Source: Stenotrophomonas rhizophila
Lineage (GTDB): Bacteria; Pseudomonadota; Gammaproteobacteria; Xanthomonadales; Xanthomonadaceae
Direction of reading: 5' to 3'
Length of the DNA stretch: 64,000 nt
Assembly: GCF_003751305.1 (NCBI RefSeq)
Contig: NZ_RJKV01000001.1
Location: forward strand, 1,283,586 to 1,347,585
The notes under the pieces are model-generated. The model was not told where the DNA came from. It was given only the letters and a program-made list of their open reading frames with translations, and made no database searches. The translations under genes and the position numbers were made by a program. Positions 1-8,599 of the stretch are shown in pieces (within the stretch, counting starts at the first letter, position 1; each line of letters starts with the position of its first letter).

Positions 1-469
1 CGGCCCAGGAGGCGGCCACTGCGATGAGCAGCGACAGTGCCACCCAGCCGGCGTGATAGTCGATCCCGGGCTGCATGTACAGCGCGGCCATGCCCAGGTA
101 GTGCATCGATGCGATGCCGCTGCCCATCAATACCGCGCCGAGCACGAGGCGGCCGTTCGGCAGGGTCGGGCGTGAGACCAGCCACAGCGCGAAGATGGAG
201 GAGGCCACGGCGGCCAACAGCGAGACGGTGGTCAGGCCCAGCGCATAGCCGAGCGGGATCGGGAGCTGGAAAGCGAGCATGCCGATGAAGTGCATCGACC
301 AGATGCCCAGCCCCATCGCGCCTCCGCCCCCGATCAGCCACAACCAGGTGGAGCGGCGTGTGGCCGCCGTGGTGACCCGGCTGGCCATGTCCAGCGCAGT
401 GAAGGAGGCCAGCACGGCCACGAGAAACGAGACAACGACCAACCACGGGGTGTAGCTGCCGATCAGCAT
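1..469 (-). CDS. MHYT-domain membrane sensor protein (C-terminal part lies beyond the window)
   Basis: Only the first 156 residues are visible; the frame is open to the left edge. The start is the ATG at 469, preceded by a GGGAGAGAG ribosome-binding site six bases upstream. The protein is strongly hydrophobic, with several membrane spans, and carries the hallmark repeats of the MHYT sensor domain: WSMHFIGM at residues 57-64 and ASMHYLGM at 120-127. MHYT domains are proposed to bind copper and sense a diatomic gas in the inner membrane. In this family they are usually fused to GGDEF and/or EAL domains that make or break c-di-GMP. That fusion is inference here because the C-terminus is missing. 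It lies about 200 bases downstream of fliR on the same strand, so a motility-related role is plausible. Confidence 0.85.
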   Translation of the reverse strand, partial: MLIGSYTPWLVVVSFLVAVLASFTALDMASRVTTAATRRSTWLWLIGGGGAMGLGIWSMHFIGMLAFQLPIPLGYALGLTTVSLLAAVASSIFALWLVSRPTLPNGRLVLGAVLMGSGIASMHYLGMAALYMQPGIDYHAGWVALSLLIAVAASWA

Positions 470-672
470 GGATGACTCTCTCCCTGGTCAACACCTGAGC
501 GATACGACAGAACGCCACGCCATCACCGCAGACAGCGGGTGAAGGTTTCGTCATCGCCGTGCGACGGCGCAGCGGAACGCAGGGCCAGACTAACAACCCG
601 ACCGGGGGGCGCCGCAAGTGACGAATGGCCCGCTTTCGGCCACCTTCCGCGCTGTCCCGGGTGTGTCCCGGG

Positions 673-1464
673 TCAGCGGCTGACGCTGTCGGCCGCGTCG
701 AAGGCGGCATCGAACAGACGCTGTACCGGCGGCCCCATCTCGCCGGCCAGCACAGTCAGCAGGAACAGACCCAGCAGCAGGGCCACCGGCAGGCCCAGCT
801 GGATCGGGTTGAGCGCGGGCGCGGCACGTGCCAGCACGCCGAAGGCCAGATTGATGGCCAGCATCGCGACGGTGAGCGGCAGCGCCAGCGTGAGCGCGCC
901 ACGGAATACCTGCAGCAGGAACGTGGGGGCGATGGCGAAGAACGCATGCGGATCGGGCAGGGCGGTGCCGATCGGCAATGCCTTGTAGCTGTCCATCAAC
1001 AATGAAATCAGCGCCAGGTGACCGTTGGACGCGAAGAACAGCAGTCCGAACAGCAGATAGAACCACTGCCCGATCACGCCGGAGCTGCCACCGCGCATCG
1101 GATCACTCATCTGCGCGAAGGCCAGGCCGGTACCCTGTGCGACCAGTTCACCGGCCATCGCACCGGCTTCGAATACCAGCCGCAGCAGGAAACCGATCGA
1201 GATGCCGATGGCCAGCTCGCGGGCGATGGTCAGCACGGTGGCTGCATCGAAGCCGGTCCATTCCGGTACCGGCGGCAGCATCGGCGAGAGCGCGATCGCC
1301 AGTGCACCGGCAAGCATCACGCGTACCCGCGAAGGCACCGCGCGGGTGCCGATCAGCGGCATCGCCATGATCATGGCGCCGATGCGCAGCATGGTCCACA
1401 GGATCGTGCCGATCATGCCGAAGGCCTGCAGGCCGTCGGCGGCCATCTGGGTCGCGGAATCCAC
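673..1464 (-). CDS. fliR: Flagellar export-gate protein FliR
   Basis: Inner-membrane subunit of the flagellar type III export gate, which assembles with FliP and FliQ into the secretion channel. The product is 263 residues, normal for the family, with about six hydrophobic spans. The start is GTG at 1464; an in-frame ATG at 1446 is possible. It is the last gene of fliL-M-N-O-P-Q-R, ten bases after fliQ. flhB, often next, does not follow within the window. A CCCGGG-loop-CCCGGG stem at 656-672 lies directly beyond the stop codon and may help end the transcript, although there is no U-tract. Confidence 0.95.
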   Translation of the reverse strand: MDSATQMAADGLQAFGMIGTILWTMLRIGAMIMAMPLIGTRAVPSRVRVMLAGALAIALSPMLPPVPEWTGFDAATVLTIARELAIGISIGFLLRLVFEAGAMAGELVAQGTGLAFAQMSDPMRGGSSGVIGQWFYLLFGLLFFASNGHLALISLLMDSYKALPIGTALPDPHAFFAIAPTFLLQVFRGALTLALPLTVAMLAINLAFGVLARAAPALNPIQLGLPVALLLGLFLLTVLAGEMGPPVQRLFDAAFDAADSVSR

Positions 1465-1474
1465 GGCGGCTGCC

Positions 1475-1744
1475 TCAGCCGATCAGATGTGGAATGCGCT
1501 GGAACAGCAGCGTGGTGTATTCGACCAGATGGCCGATCAACAGGCTGCCGAGCGCGAACAACACCACCGTCAAGGCCGCGGCCTTGGCCACGAAAGCGAT
1601 GGTCGGCTCGTTGAGCTGGGTGGCCGCCTGGACCACGCCGACCACCACGCCGACGATCAGCACGGTGAGCAGCAGCGGGCCGGCGACCCACAACACGGTG
1701 ATCAGGCCACCACGCAGTTCGGTCAGGGCAAGTTCGGGCGTCAT
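1475..1744 (-). CDS. fliQ: Flagellar export-gate protein FliQ
   Basis: Small inner-membrane component of the flagellar type III export gate. The 89-residue product matches the usual FliQ length and has two long hydrophobic helices (about residues 14-36 and 53-75). The N-terminus contains the family pattern of a short polar segment followed by VLWVAGPLLLTVLIVGVVVG. The start is ATG at 1744, 38 bases after the fliP stop codon and ten bases ahead of fliR. In assembled gates FliQ subunits pack round the outside of the FliP-FliR ring. Confidence 0.95.
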   Translation of the reverse strand: MTPELALTELRGGLITVLWVAGPLLLTVLIVGVVVGVVQAATQLNEPTIAFVAKAAALTVVLFALGSLLIGHLVEYTTLLFQRIPHLIG

Positions 1745-1782
1745 GTCAGTCTCGGTCCGTATCGATCAACAGGGCGGGGCGG

Positions 1783-2565
1783 TCAGACCGCATTGAAACT
1801 GGCAGCCAAGGTGCCAACCACGAGAACCCAGCCATCCACCAGCACGAACAAGAGGATCTTGAAGGGGGCGGAGACCAGCATCGGCGAGAGCATCATCATG
1901 CCCATCGACATCAGTACGCTGGCCACGACCAGATCGATGATCACGAACGGGATGAAGATCAGGAAGCCGATCTCGAAGGCGGTCTTCAGCTCGCTGGTGA
2001 CGAACGAGGCGACCAGGATCGGGAACGGAATGGCATCCGGGCTGTCGTAGGTACCGTGACCGGCCATGCCGGCGAAGGTCATCAGATCGGTCTCGCGGAT
2101 CTGCGCCAGCATGAAGGCGCGCAGCGGCTGGGTGGTCAGGGTCCAGGCGGTCTGGAAGTCGATCTCGCCGTTGAGGTAGGGCGCCATGCCGCTGCCCCAC
2201 GCCTTCTGCCACACCGGCAGCATCACCATCGCGGTGAGGAACAGGGCCAGGCCGAGCAGCACCTGGTTGGACGGCGTCTGGCCGGTACCCAGCGCCTGGC
2301 GCAGCAGGCCCAGCACGATGATGATGCGGGTGAAGGCGGTCAGCACCAGCAGCATCGAGGGGATCAGGGTGATCGCCGTCATCAGCAGCAGCGTCTGCAG
2401 CGGCAGGCTGACCGGCTGGCCGCCGATCTTGCCGACGTTCACGTCAGGCAGCGCCGGCACACCCGGCACGCCGGGCGCGGCCCAGGCCAGGGCCGGCAGC
2501 GCGCACAGCAGGGCAGTCAACAACAGCGGCAGGTAACGGGTCCAGGAGGTACGGGGGCCACGCAT
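1783..2565 (-). CDS. fliP: Flagellar export-gate protein FliP
   Basis: Forms the core of the export channel with FliR. The start is ATG at 2565, giving 260 residues; the open frame runs further upstream, but that part overlaps fliO and does not look like FliP. The N-terminus is a cleavable signal peptide (basic stretch, hydrophobic core, ALAWA-A processing site near residue 28), typical of FliP. Then come the family core (LTAFTRIIIVLGLLRQALG), a periplasmic loop and two C-terminal spans. It begins two bases after the fliO stop, so translation is probably coupled. Confidence 0.95.
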   Translation of the reverse strand: MRGPRTSWTRYLPLLLTALLCALPALAWAAPGVPGVPALPDVNVGKIGGQPVSLPLQTLLLMTAITLIPSMLLVLTAFTRIIIVLGLLRQALGTGQTPSNQVLLGLALFLTAMVMLPVWQKAWGSGMAPYLNGEIDFQTAWTLTTQPLRAFMLAQIRETDLMTFAGMAGHGTYDSPDAIPFPILVASFVTSELKTAFEIGFLIFIPFVIIDLVVASVLMSMGMMMLSPMLVSAPFKILLFVLVDGWVLVVGTLAASFNAV

Positions 2566-2567
2566 GT

Positions 2568-2969
2568 TCAGGATTCCTTGCGCAGCCGCTGTTGCAGCAG
2601 CTGGGCGAAATTCGGCAGGTGTTTGAAATCGGGAAGGCGCGCCGGCGGCGGGGTCGGCAGCGGCTCGGGCAGCTGATGCAGGGTGTTGATGCCACCGGCG
2701 GTGACACCCAGCAGCAGCTGGGTGCCATTGACCTCGACCACCACCACGCGCTCTTTCGCGCCGACGGTAAGGCTGGCAACCACCCGCAGGCCTTCGGCCG
2801 GGCGGAAGCCGCTGCCGGGCATGCGCTTGAGCAGCCAGCCCAGGCCGACGATCAACGCCAGCACGCCCAGCAGTGCCAGTACCGCACCGAACATGCCCGG
2901 TGCAGCGGCGGCATGCTGGCCGACCTTGACGGTCGACGCGCCGGCTGCGATCAGCAGCCCGGTGCTCAA
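2568..2969 (-). CDS. fliO: Flagellar biosynthesis protein FliO
   Basis: Bitopic membrane protein that helps FliP fold and oligomerise during export-gate assembly. It has 133 residues: a short periplasmic N-terminus, one hydrophobic span (about residues 25-47, ending in GLGWLLKRM) and a cytoplasmic domain with the family strand pattern ERVVVVEVNGTQLLLGVT. The only start that fits is a TTG at 2969, which shares bases with the fliN stop codon (TTGA overlap). FliO varies greatly in length and sequence, so identity rests on this pattern plus its place between fliN and fliP. Confidence 0.88.
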   Translation of the reverse strand: MSTGLLIAAGASTVKVGQHAAAAPGMFGAVLALLGVLALIVGLGWLLKRMPGSGFRPAEGLRVVASLTVGAKERVVVVEVNGTQLLLGVTAGGINTLHQLPEPLPTPPPARLPDFKHLPNFAQLLQQRLRKES

Positions 2970-3319
2970 CGCAGTCTCCGGATCCGTTCGCTCGGGCTGA
3001 CCACATCGGTCAAGCGCACGCCGAAGCGGTCGTTGATCACCACCACCTCGCCATGGGCGATCAGGGTGCCGTTGACGAACACGTCCAGCGATTCGCCGGC
3101 GCCGCGTTCCAGTTCCACCACCGAGCCCTGGTTGAGCTGCAGCAGGTTGCGGATCGGCAGGCGTGCACGGCCCACTTCCAGCGACAGGGTCACCGGTACG
3201 TCCAGGATCACATCCAGGTTCAGCTCGGGACCGAGGTTCTCATCGGACTGCAGCGTGGTGAACTGCGCCGGTGCCGGTTCCGCCGGGGACAGCGGTTCGT
3301 TGGATTCGATATCGTTCAT
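2966..3319 (-). CDS. fliN: Flagellar motor switch protein FliN
   Basis: Lower part of the cytoplasmic C-ring; with FliM and FliG it sets rotation direction and also docks export cargo via FliH. The start is the ATG at 3319, overlapping the fliM stop by four bases. Open frame upstream of it is non-coding. The 117-residue product ends in the SpoA/FliMN surface-presentation domain (about residues 35-112), including the conserved VVEL.RGAGE.LDV.VNG.LIA.GEVVV pattern that FliN shares with FliM and type III secretion YscQ proteins. Confidence 0.95.
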   Translation of the reverse strand: MNDIESNEPLSPAEPAPAQFTTLQSDENLGPELNLDVILDVPVTLSLEVGRARLPIRNLLQLNQGSVVELERGAGESLDVFVNGTLIAHGEVVVINDRFGVRLTDVVSPSERIRRLR

Positions 3320-4323
3320 TTCGAGACTTCCTGGAGTACGGGAACGCGTGGGCGGGTGCCCGGGGGATGGGTGGCGGTGATCTTGATGGCGTTGCAACCG
3401 TTGGCGATGCCGAACTCGCCGGTGAACACCGGGATGTTCTCCACGCACAACGGCACCTGCGCCGGCATGTCGATCGAGAGGATGTCGCCGACCTTCAGGC
3501 CGGTCAGTTCACGCAGGGTCATGCGCTTGCTGGCCAACACGCTGGACAGCGTGACTTCGGCGATGTTGAGCTGTTCGCGCAGCATCACGCCCCAGCTGGC
3601 ATCGCGGTCGTTGCGGTCGCTCTGGATGCCGGCGTCGAGCAGCTCGCGGATCGGCTCGAGCATCGAGTAGGGCAGGGTGACGTGGATGTCGCCGCCACCG
3701 CCGTCAAGTTCGACATGCAGGCGGCAGACCACCACGTACTCGCGCGGCGTCACGATGTTGGCGAAGTGGGGATTGATTTCGGAGTTGATGTACTCCAGCT
3801 CCACATCCATCACCGGCGCCCAGGCTTCCTGCAGATCGGCGAAGGTCTGCTTGAGCAGCAGGTGGATGACGCGCATTTCGGTCGCGGTGAACTCGCGGCC
3901 TTCGATACGGGTCGGGTAGCGGCCGTCGCCGCCGAAGAAGTTGTCCACGATCGCGAACACCAGCGTCGGCTCGAACACGATCAGCCCGGTGCCGCGCAGC
4001 GGCTTGAAGCGGATCAGGTTGAGGTTGGTCGGCACGTACAGCGAGTGCATGTAGTCATTGAACTTGATCAGTTCGATGCCGCGCACGGACAGCTCTGCCG
4101 AGCGCCGGATCAGGTTGAACAGGCCGATGCGCCACAGGCGCGCGAAGCGCTCGTTGACCATTTCCAGGGTCGGCATGCGGCCGCGGATGATGCGGTCCTG
4201 ACTGGCAAAGTCATACGAGCGCGCCTCGCCGGGCGTGGCAGCATCGATGTCGGTCTCGACCGCACCGGAGTCCACGCCGTGTAACAGCGCATCGATCTCA
4301 TCCTGGGAAAGCAGGTCATTCAT
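3316..4323 (-). CDS. fliM: Flagellar motor switch protein FliM
   Basis: C-ring subunit that binds phospho-CheY and couples it to FliG. It has 335 residues, a typical length. The N-terminal motif NDLLSQDEIDALLHG (residues 2-16) is the CheY-P binding EIDALL segment. A CheC-like middle domain (about 40-235) and a C-terminal SpoA domain (about 255-330, with LTGLKVGDILSIDMP) follow. The ATG at 4323 lies nine bases after fliL; the stop overlaps the fliN start. It belongs to the fliL operon under the sigma-54 element at 4882-4897. Confidence 0.97.
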   Translation of the reverse strand: MNDLLSQDEIDALLHGVDSGAVETDIDAATPGEARSYDFASQDRIIRGRMPTLEMVNERFARLWRIGLFNLIRRSAELSVRGIELIKFNDYMHSLYVPTNLNLIRFKPLRGTGLIVFEPTLVFAIVDNFFGGDGRYPTRIEGREFTATEMRVIHLLLKQTFADLQEAWAPVMDVELEYINSEINPHFANIVTPREYVVVCRLHVELDGGGGDIHVTLPYSMLEPIRELLDAGIQSDRNDRDASWGVMLREQLNIAEVTLSSVLASKRMTLRELTGLKVGDILSIDMPAQVPLCVENIPVFTGEFGIANGCNAIKITATHPPGTRPRVPVLQEVSK

Positions 4324-4332
4324 GGTCGGCCC

Positions 4333-4848
4333 TTACTGGGTGACGAAACTGGTGAACAGCAATTCGTCGGCACCCGGCTTGCCGGTCTCGGCCTTGAGCA
4401 GCTTCTGCACTTCGGCCAGCGAGGTGGCCTGCAGGCGTTCCTTGCCCGCGCGGTCGGCGATGTCGGTCGGCTCGACCTGCGAGAACAGCATGAGCAGCTT
4501 GGCGCGGATCGCCGGGGCATGGAGCTTGATCGCTTCCATGGCGGCCGGATCGCGGCTCATCAACTGCACTTCGACCTGCAGGTAGCGCGGGCCGTCGAAG
4601 CTGCTGTTGAGGTTGACCACGAACGGCGGCTCCAGACCGAAGTACTGGGCCGGTGCAGGCACCGCGGCTTTGGCGGCCGGCTTGGCGGCCTTGTCATCGT
4701 GCTGGGACTGGGTGAAATACCAGACGCCGCCACCGGCGGCACCGGCAGCGAGCACCGCGACCAGGGCGGTGATCAGGATCGGACGACGCGGCTTGGCCGT
4801 GGCGTCCTTGTCGGCGGATTTCTTGGTTTTGTCGGCGGCTGCGGCCAC
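4333..4848 (-). CDS. fliL: Flagellar basal-body-associated protein FliL
   Basis: Single-span inner-membrane protein that surrounds and supports the stator units of the motor. The start is GTG at 4848 with GGAGC eight bases upstream. The 171 residues comprise a lysine-rich cytoplasmic N-terminus, one transmembrane helix (about residues 25-46) and a periplasmic stomatin-like FliL domain with the family pattern F.L.PPFVVNLN...RYLQV.V.LM. Charged, low-complexity sequence at the N-terminus is usual for FliL. First gene of the fliL-M-N-O-P-Q-R operon. Confidence 0.95.
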   Translation of the reverse strand: MAAAADKTKKSADKDATAKPRRPILITALVAVLAAGAAGGGVWYFTQSQHDDKAAKPAAKAAVPAPAQYFGLEPPFVVNLNSSFDGPRYLQVEVQLMSRDPAAMEAIKLHAPAIRAKLLMLFSQVEPTDIADRAGKERLQATSLAEVQKLLKAETGKPGADELLFTSFVTQ

Positions 4849-4881
4849 GAGGAAGCTCCAGAGGATTGCTTCCTGACTACA

Positions 4882-4897
4882 TGCAAAGGCTGTGCCT
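4882..4897 (-). promoter_or_regulatory. Sigma-54 promoter of the fliL operon
   Basis: On the minus strand the sequence AGGCACAGCCTTTGCA matches the -24/-12 consensus TGGCACG-N4-TTGCA, with the invariant GG and GC ten bases apart. It lies 34 bases upstream of the fliL GTG. It implies that fliL-R can be transcribed separately from fliE-K by RpoN with FleQ. Confidence 0.75.
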
Positions 4898-4962
4898 GAA
4901 TGCCGAAGAGGGCGGGTGTCGGGTTTCTGGCGGCGCCGCCGAAGCGGCGTCGCACCCGCGGA

Positions 4963-6126
4963 TCACGCGTAGGCGTCGACCAGCCCGCGCTGACGGATCA
5001 ACTGCGAGGGCGACAGCGTGGTCTCGGCCATCAACGCCTCGCCGTCATCGCCCGCGCCGCTCCGGGCACCATCGCCACGGCCGCCATCCTGCGCGGTGTG
5101 CTGCTGGCCGACATCGGCCTGGCCGAGCTGGAAGCCCTGTTCGCCAAGCATGTCGCGCAGGCGCGGCAGACTGCTTTCCAGTGCATGACGCACGTCGGCA
5201 TGGGCGCTGGTGAAGGTCGCATGGACCTTGTCACCGTCCAGATGCAGTCGCACGTCGATCGGGCCCAGGTCGTTCGGGGTGATCTTGATATGGGCGTGGC
5301 CGATCTTCTGGTCCGCCAACCAACTGACGCGGGCGCCGACGGCATCATCGAAATCACCAGCGCCCAGCTGCGGGGTGGCGGTCGGCGAGCCGGTGAAGGG
5401 CGTGGCCGCTGCCGGTTTGGCGTCGACGATGCTCTGCAGGGCGTGCAGCACCGGTGTGGCCGGTGCGTCCGGGCCATCGCTGGAGGCAGCGCTCAGCGCC
5501 TCGGTAAAGGCCTTCAACAGCGGCACGGCGTCGGCTGGGGCGGCGTCGGCCGCCAGGGCGGGCAGGGCGATGCCGCTTGTCGCAGGTGCCGCCGGCGCCA
5601 GCGGGCCCGCTGCCGGCGCGGTGGTGTCCGCAGTGGCGGTGGCCAGCGTCGGCAGCGCCGCCGTCGTGGGCGCAGCACCGGCGGCGGTCCCGGCAGGCGC
5701 GGGCGCGACCGGCACGGGCACCGCAACCGGCAGCCCGTTCAACGCCAAGCCGGCCAGGCCGAACGGCGGCCACGCTGCATCGTCGTCCGCCGCCTCGGCC
5801 ACCGGCTTGTCGGCGGTGGCGGGCGGCGCGGTGCTGGTATCGGTCGTGGCAGGCGTCTCGGCGGTGTCTTTGCTGCTGGCGCTGCCGGGGCGTGATGCGG
5901 TGTCCTTGCCGGTATCCGGCGTGGCGGCGTCCTTGCCCGCAGGCGCCTCGCGGCGGCCGGCGGGTTTGCTTGATGCCTCCGGGCCAGCCGCATCGCGGCC
6001 GGGCTTGAGCATCGCGTCAAACTCCCGACGGTCGCTGCCGCCGGATGCATCGGGACGGCTGCCGGAGGCGCCGGCAGTGCTGGACTGTGCCGGCGCGGTG
6101 CCGCCGAGCAGGGCTGACGGCGTCAT
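4963..6126 (-). CDS. fliK: Flagellar hook-length control protein FliK
   Basis: Secreted molecular ruler that ends hook growth and switches the export apparatus from rod/hook to filament substrates. It has 387 residues. Residues 1 to about 240 are a low-complexity Ala/Pro/Thr/Asp region, as expected for the flexible ruler. The C-terminal Flg_hook domain (about 265-345) is conserved, with IKITPNDLGPIDVRLHLDGD and VRHALESSLPRLRDMLGEQG. The C-terminus carries a Q-rich tail. It starts at the ATG at 6126, overlapping the fliJ stop, and is separated from fliL by 114 bases that include the fliL promoter. Confidence 0.93.
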   Translation of the reverse strand: MTPSALLGGTAPAQSSTAGASGSRPDASGGSDRREFDAMLKPGRDAAGPEASSKPAGRREAPAGKDAATPDTGKDTASRPGSASSKDTAETPATTDTSTAPPATADKPVAEAADDDAAWPPFGLAGLALNGLPVAVPVPVAPAPAGTAAGAAPTTAALPTLATATADTTAPAAGPLAPAAPATSGIALPALAADAAPADAVPLLKAFTEALSAASSDGPDAPATPVLHALQSIVDAKPAAATPFTGSPTATPQLGAGDFDDAVGARVSWLADQKIGHAHIKITPNDLGPIDVRLHLDGDKVHATFTSAHADVRHALESSLPRLRDMLGEQGFQLGQADVGQQHTAQDGGRGDGARSGAGDDGEALMAETTLSPSQLIRQRGLVDAYA

Positions 6127-6581
6127 GGCGTGCCTCCGTTTTCGCTGTCTTCGCGTTGCGCCTGGCGCGACCGGCGTGCACCTAGATCATCCATTTCGCG
6201 CTGGTCGCGGCGATCGGTGACCACCTTCTCCTGCGCGCGGTAACTGGCGGCCAGCTGTTCAAGGACCTGCTTGTCACGGCTGGCCAGGATCAGACGCGCG
6301 CGCTCGGCCTCGACCTTCTCGCGGTTGTTGTCCACGGTCTGGCGCTGCTGGGCCACCGCGCTGTCCAGGCGATCCAGGAACGCGCGCCGGTTCATCAGCT
6401 GCGCCGGACTGGTCGCGGCCATCTGCGCGCCAGCATATTCGTCGGCATAGCGGCGCAGCTCATCCAGCCGCGACACATGCGTGTCGAGGGAGCGCTGGCG
6501 CTCGGCGAGGTCGCGGGCGACCTCGTCCTCGTGGTCCTGGGCGCGCTTCAGCAATGGGTCGAATCGCTTGGATTGCATCAT
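6123..6581 (-). CDS. fliJ: Flagellar export chaperone/stalk protein FliJ
   Basis: Coiled-coil protein that sits in the centre of the FliI hexamer like the gamma subunit of F-ATPase and links the ATPase to the export gate. It has 152 residues, almost entirely charged heptad-like helix (E/R/Q-rich from residue 10 to 140), with the N-terminal pattern RFDPLLKRAQDHEDEVAR typical of FliJ. The ATG at 6581 lies three bases after fliI. The stop overlaps fliK by four bases. Confidence 0.92.
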   Translation of the reverse strand: MMQSKRFDPLLKRAQDHEDEVARDLAERQRSLDTHVSRLDELRRYADEYAGAQMAATSPAQLMNRRAFLDRLDSAVAQQRQTVDNNREKVEAERARLILASRDKQVLEQLAASYRAQEKVVTDRRDQREMDDLGARRSRQAQREDSENGGTP

Positions 6582-6584
6582 GGC

Positions 6585-7964
6585 TTAACTCTCTGGTTCC
6601 ACCAGCCGCTTGAGGGCGGCCTGACTGTGCGGCAGGTCGGCGGCTTTGCCGACGTCCTGGCCGAGGAATTCAACGATGTCCGACCAGCGCTCCAGCGCCT
6701 CGTCGGTCGCCGGGTCATTGCCGCGCTGATAGGCGCCGATCGCGATCAGATCTCGGTTGGCCGAGTACGCCGAGACCAGCCGCTTGAGCTTGCGGATGCG
6801 CAGGCGCCACGGCTCGTCGGCGATTTCCGTGACCACGCGGCTGACCGACGATTCCACGTCGATCGCCGGGTACAGGCCGCTGTCGGCGACGCGCCGCGAG
6901 AGCAGGATGTGGCCGTCGAGAATCGCGCGGGCGGCATCGGCGATCGGATCCTGCGGATCATCGCCTTCGGTCAGCACGGTGTAGAACGCGGTGATCGAAC
7001 CGCGGCCTTTGGCCCCATTGCCGGCGCGCTCGACCAGGGCCGGCAGCTTGGCGAACACGGACGGCGGATAGCCGCGCGTGGTCGGCGGCTCACCGACGGA
7101 CAGGCCGATCTCGCGCTGGGCCTGTGCGAAGCGGGTCAGCGAGTCCATCAGCAGCAGGACATTCAAGCCCTGGTCGCGGAACCACTCGGCGATCGCGGTC
7201 GCACGGTAGGCGCCGTGCAGGCGCGCCAGCGGCGGTCGGTCGGCCGGGCTGGCCACCACCACCGCGCGGCGCAGGCCTTCTTCGCCCAGCGTGCTTTCCA
7301 CGAAGTCGCGGACTTCGCGGCCACGTTCGCCGATCAGGCCGACCACGATCACGTCGGCGGCGGTGTAGCGCGTCATCATGCCCAGCAGGGTCGATTTACC
7401 GACACCGGAACCGGCAAACAGGCCGACACGCTGGCCGCGGCCGATCGGCAGCAGCGCGTTGATCGCGCGTACGCCCACGTCCAGCGGCTGGGTGATGGGC
7501 TCACGGGCCAGCGGATTGATCGACACGCCGGCCATGCCGACGGTGCCTTCAGCGCGGATCGGGCCCTTGCCATCCAGCGGCACGCCGTCGCTGTCGATGA
7601 CGCGGCCGAGCAGGCCTTCGCCCACTTCCACACCGCCGCGTCCCAGGGCGGGCACGACCCGCGCATTGGGCAGCAGGCCATGCAGTTCTGCGCTGGGCAT
7701 CAGATAGGTGCGTTCACCGGCAAAGCCGACCACTTCGGCATCCACCCAGCCACCGTCGGCGACTTCGACCTTGCAGCTGGCGCCCATCGGCGCTTCGCAG
7801 CCGACCGCTTCCAGGGTCAGGCCAACCGCGCGGCGCAGCACGCCTTCGCGGATCAGGCCACGGCCATGCGCGGTATCCGGGCGGATGTTGTCCAGGCGCG
7901 AGGCCAGCCGCAGGTTGCGGACGGCGGTCCAATCGGCCGGCGGGGGCAGGGTATCGGTGTTCAT
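6585..7964 (-). CDS. fliI: Flagellum-specific export ATPase FliI
   Basis: Hexameric ATPase that powers or facilitates loading of export substrates, related to the F1 beta subunit. It has 459 residues. An N-terminal beta-barrel region is followed by Walker A FAGSGVGKST (about residues 183-192), Walker B LLLMDSLTRFAQAQREI, and the family segments VGEPPTTRGYPPSVFA and GRGSITAFYTVLTEGDD. The ATG at 7964 overlaps the end of fliH by four bases. Confidence 0.97.
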   Translation of the reverse strand: MNTDTLPPPADWTAVRNLRLASRLDNIRPDTAHGRGLIREGVLRRAVGLTLEAVGCEAPMGASCKVEVADGGWVDAEVVGFAGERTYLMPSAELHGLLPNARVVPALGRGGVEVGEGLLGRVIDSDGVPLDGKGPIRAEGTVGMAGVSINPLAREPITQPLDVGVRAINALLPIGRGQRVGLFAGSGVGKSTLLGMMTRYTAADVIVVGLIGERGREVRDFVESTLGEEGLRRAVVVASPADRPPLARLHGAYRATAIAEWFRDQGLNVLLLMDSLTRFAQAQREIGLSVGEPPTTRGYPPSVFAKLPALVERAGNGAKGRGSITAFYTVLTEGDDPQDPIADAARAILDGHILLSRRVADSGLYPAIDVESSVSRVVTEIADEPWRLRIRKLKRLVSAYSANRDLIAIGAYQRGNDPATDEALERWSDIVEFLGQDVGKAADLPHSQAALKRLVEPES

Positions 7965-8599
7965 GGCGTGGTTCCTGCCTTGCGGATGACCGCATCGAGC
8001 GCGCCGCGCAGGCGGGCGTCCAGGGTGCCGTCAATGCGCACGGTCTCGGCGTGGACCCGCAGGTCGCCGCGGCTCAGGCTGAGATCCGGGGTGAGGCGCT
8101 GGTTCGGGGACAGGTTCAATACCGGGGTCAACGCAGCGATGTCGTCCGGGTGCAGACGCACTTCGACCTCGCGGGCAGCACCGCCGACGGCGTCGACGGC
8201 TTCGTTGACCAGCTGCGCCAGCAGTTCGGGCTCGGCTTCATACGCGCGGCCGACCAGATTGCCCGCAATGCGCACGGCCAGTTCGCCGAGCGCAGCGACC
8301 ACTTCGTTTTCCAACCGCACCAGCGGCCGGCTGAAGTTGTCCAAGATGCCTTCGATCTGTGCGATCAGGCGGCGCACCTCGGCCTGGCCCTGGGCAAGGC
8401 CATCGGCGTGACCCTGGTCAAAGCCATCCTTCTCGGCGTTGTCCTGGATCGCCTGGATTTCTTCCAGGGTCGGCAGCTGCAGCAACGGCTCCGGTTCCAG
8501 CTCCGGATCCGGCTCGGTGAGGTCGACGTTCTCTTCTTCCGGCGCCGGCTCGGGCACCGCCAGCAGATCGGGGGCAAGCCAGCGCACGGCAGCGTTCAC
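7961..8599 (-). CDS. fliH: Flagellar export regulator FliH
   Basis: Stator-like regulator that binds FliI and tethers the ATPase to FliN in the C-ring. It has 212 residues, with an acidic Glu/Pro-rich N-terminal 50 residues, a long helical stretch containing the GxxxG-like G.A.GLAQGQAE repeat segment, and a globular C-terminus resembling the V/F-ATPase peripheral stalk. The start is a GTG at 8599 that overlaps the fliG stop (GTGA), so translational coupling is likely. Confidence 0.93.
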   Translation of the reverse strand: MNAAVRWLAPDLLAVPEPAPEEENVDLTEPDPELEPEPLLQLPTLEEIQAIQDNAEKDGFDQGHADGLAQGQAEVRRLIAQIEGILDNFSRPLVRLENEVVAALGELAVRIAGNLVGRAYEAEPELLAQLVNEAVDAVGGAAREVEVRLHPDDIAALTPVLNLSPNQRLTPDLSLSRGDLRVHAETVRIDGTLDARLRGALDAVIRKAGTTP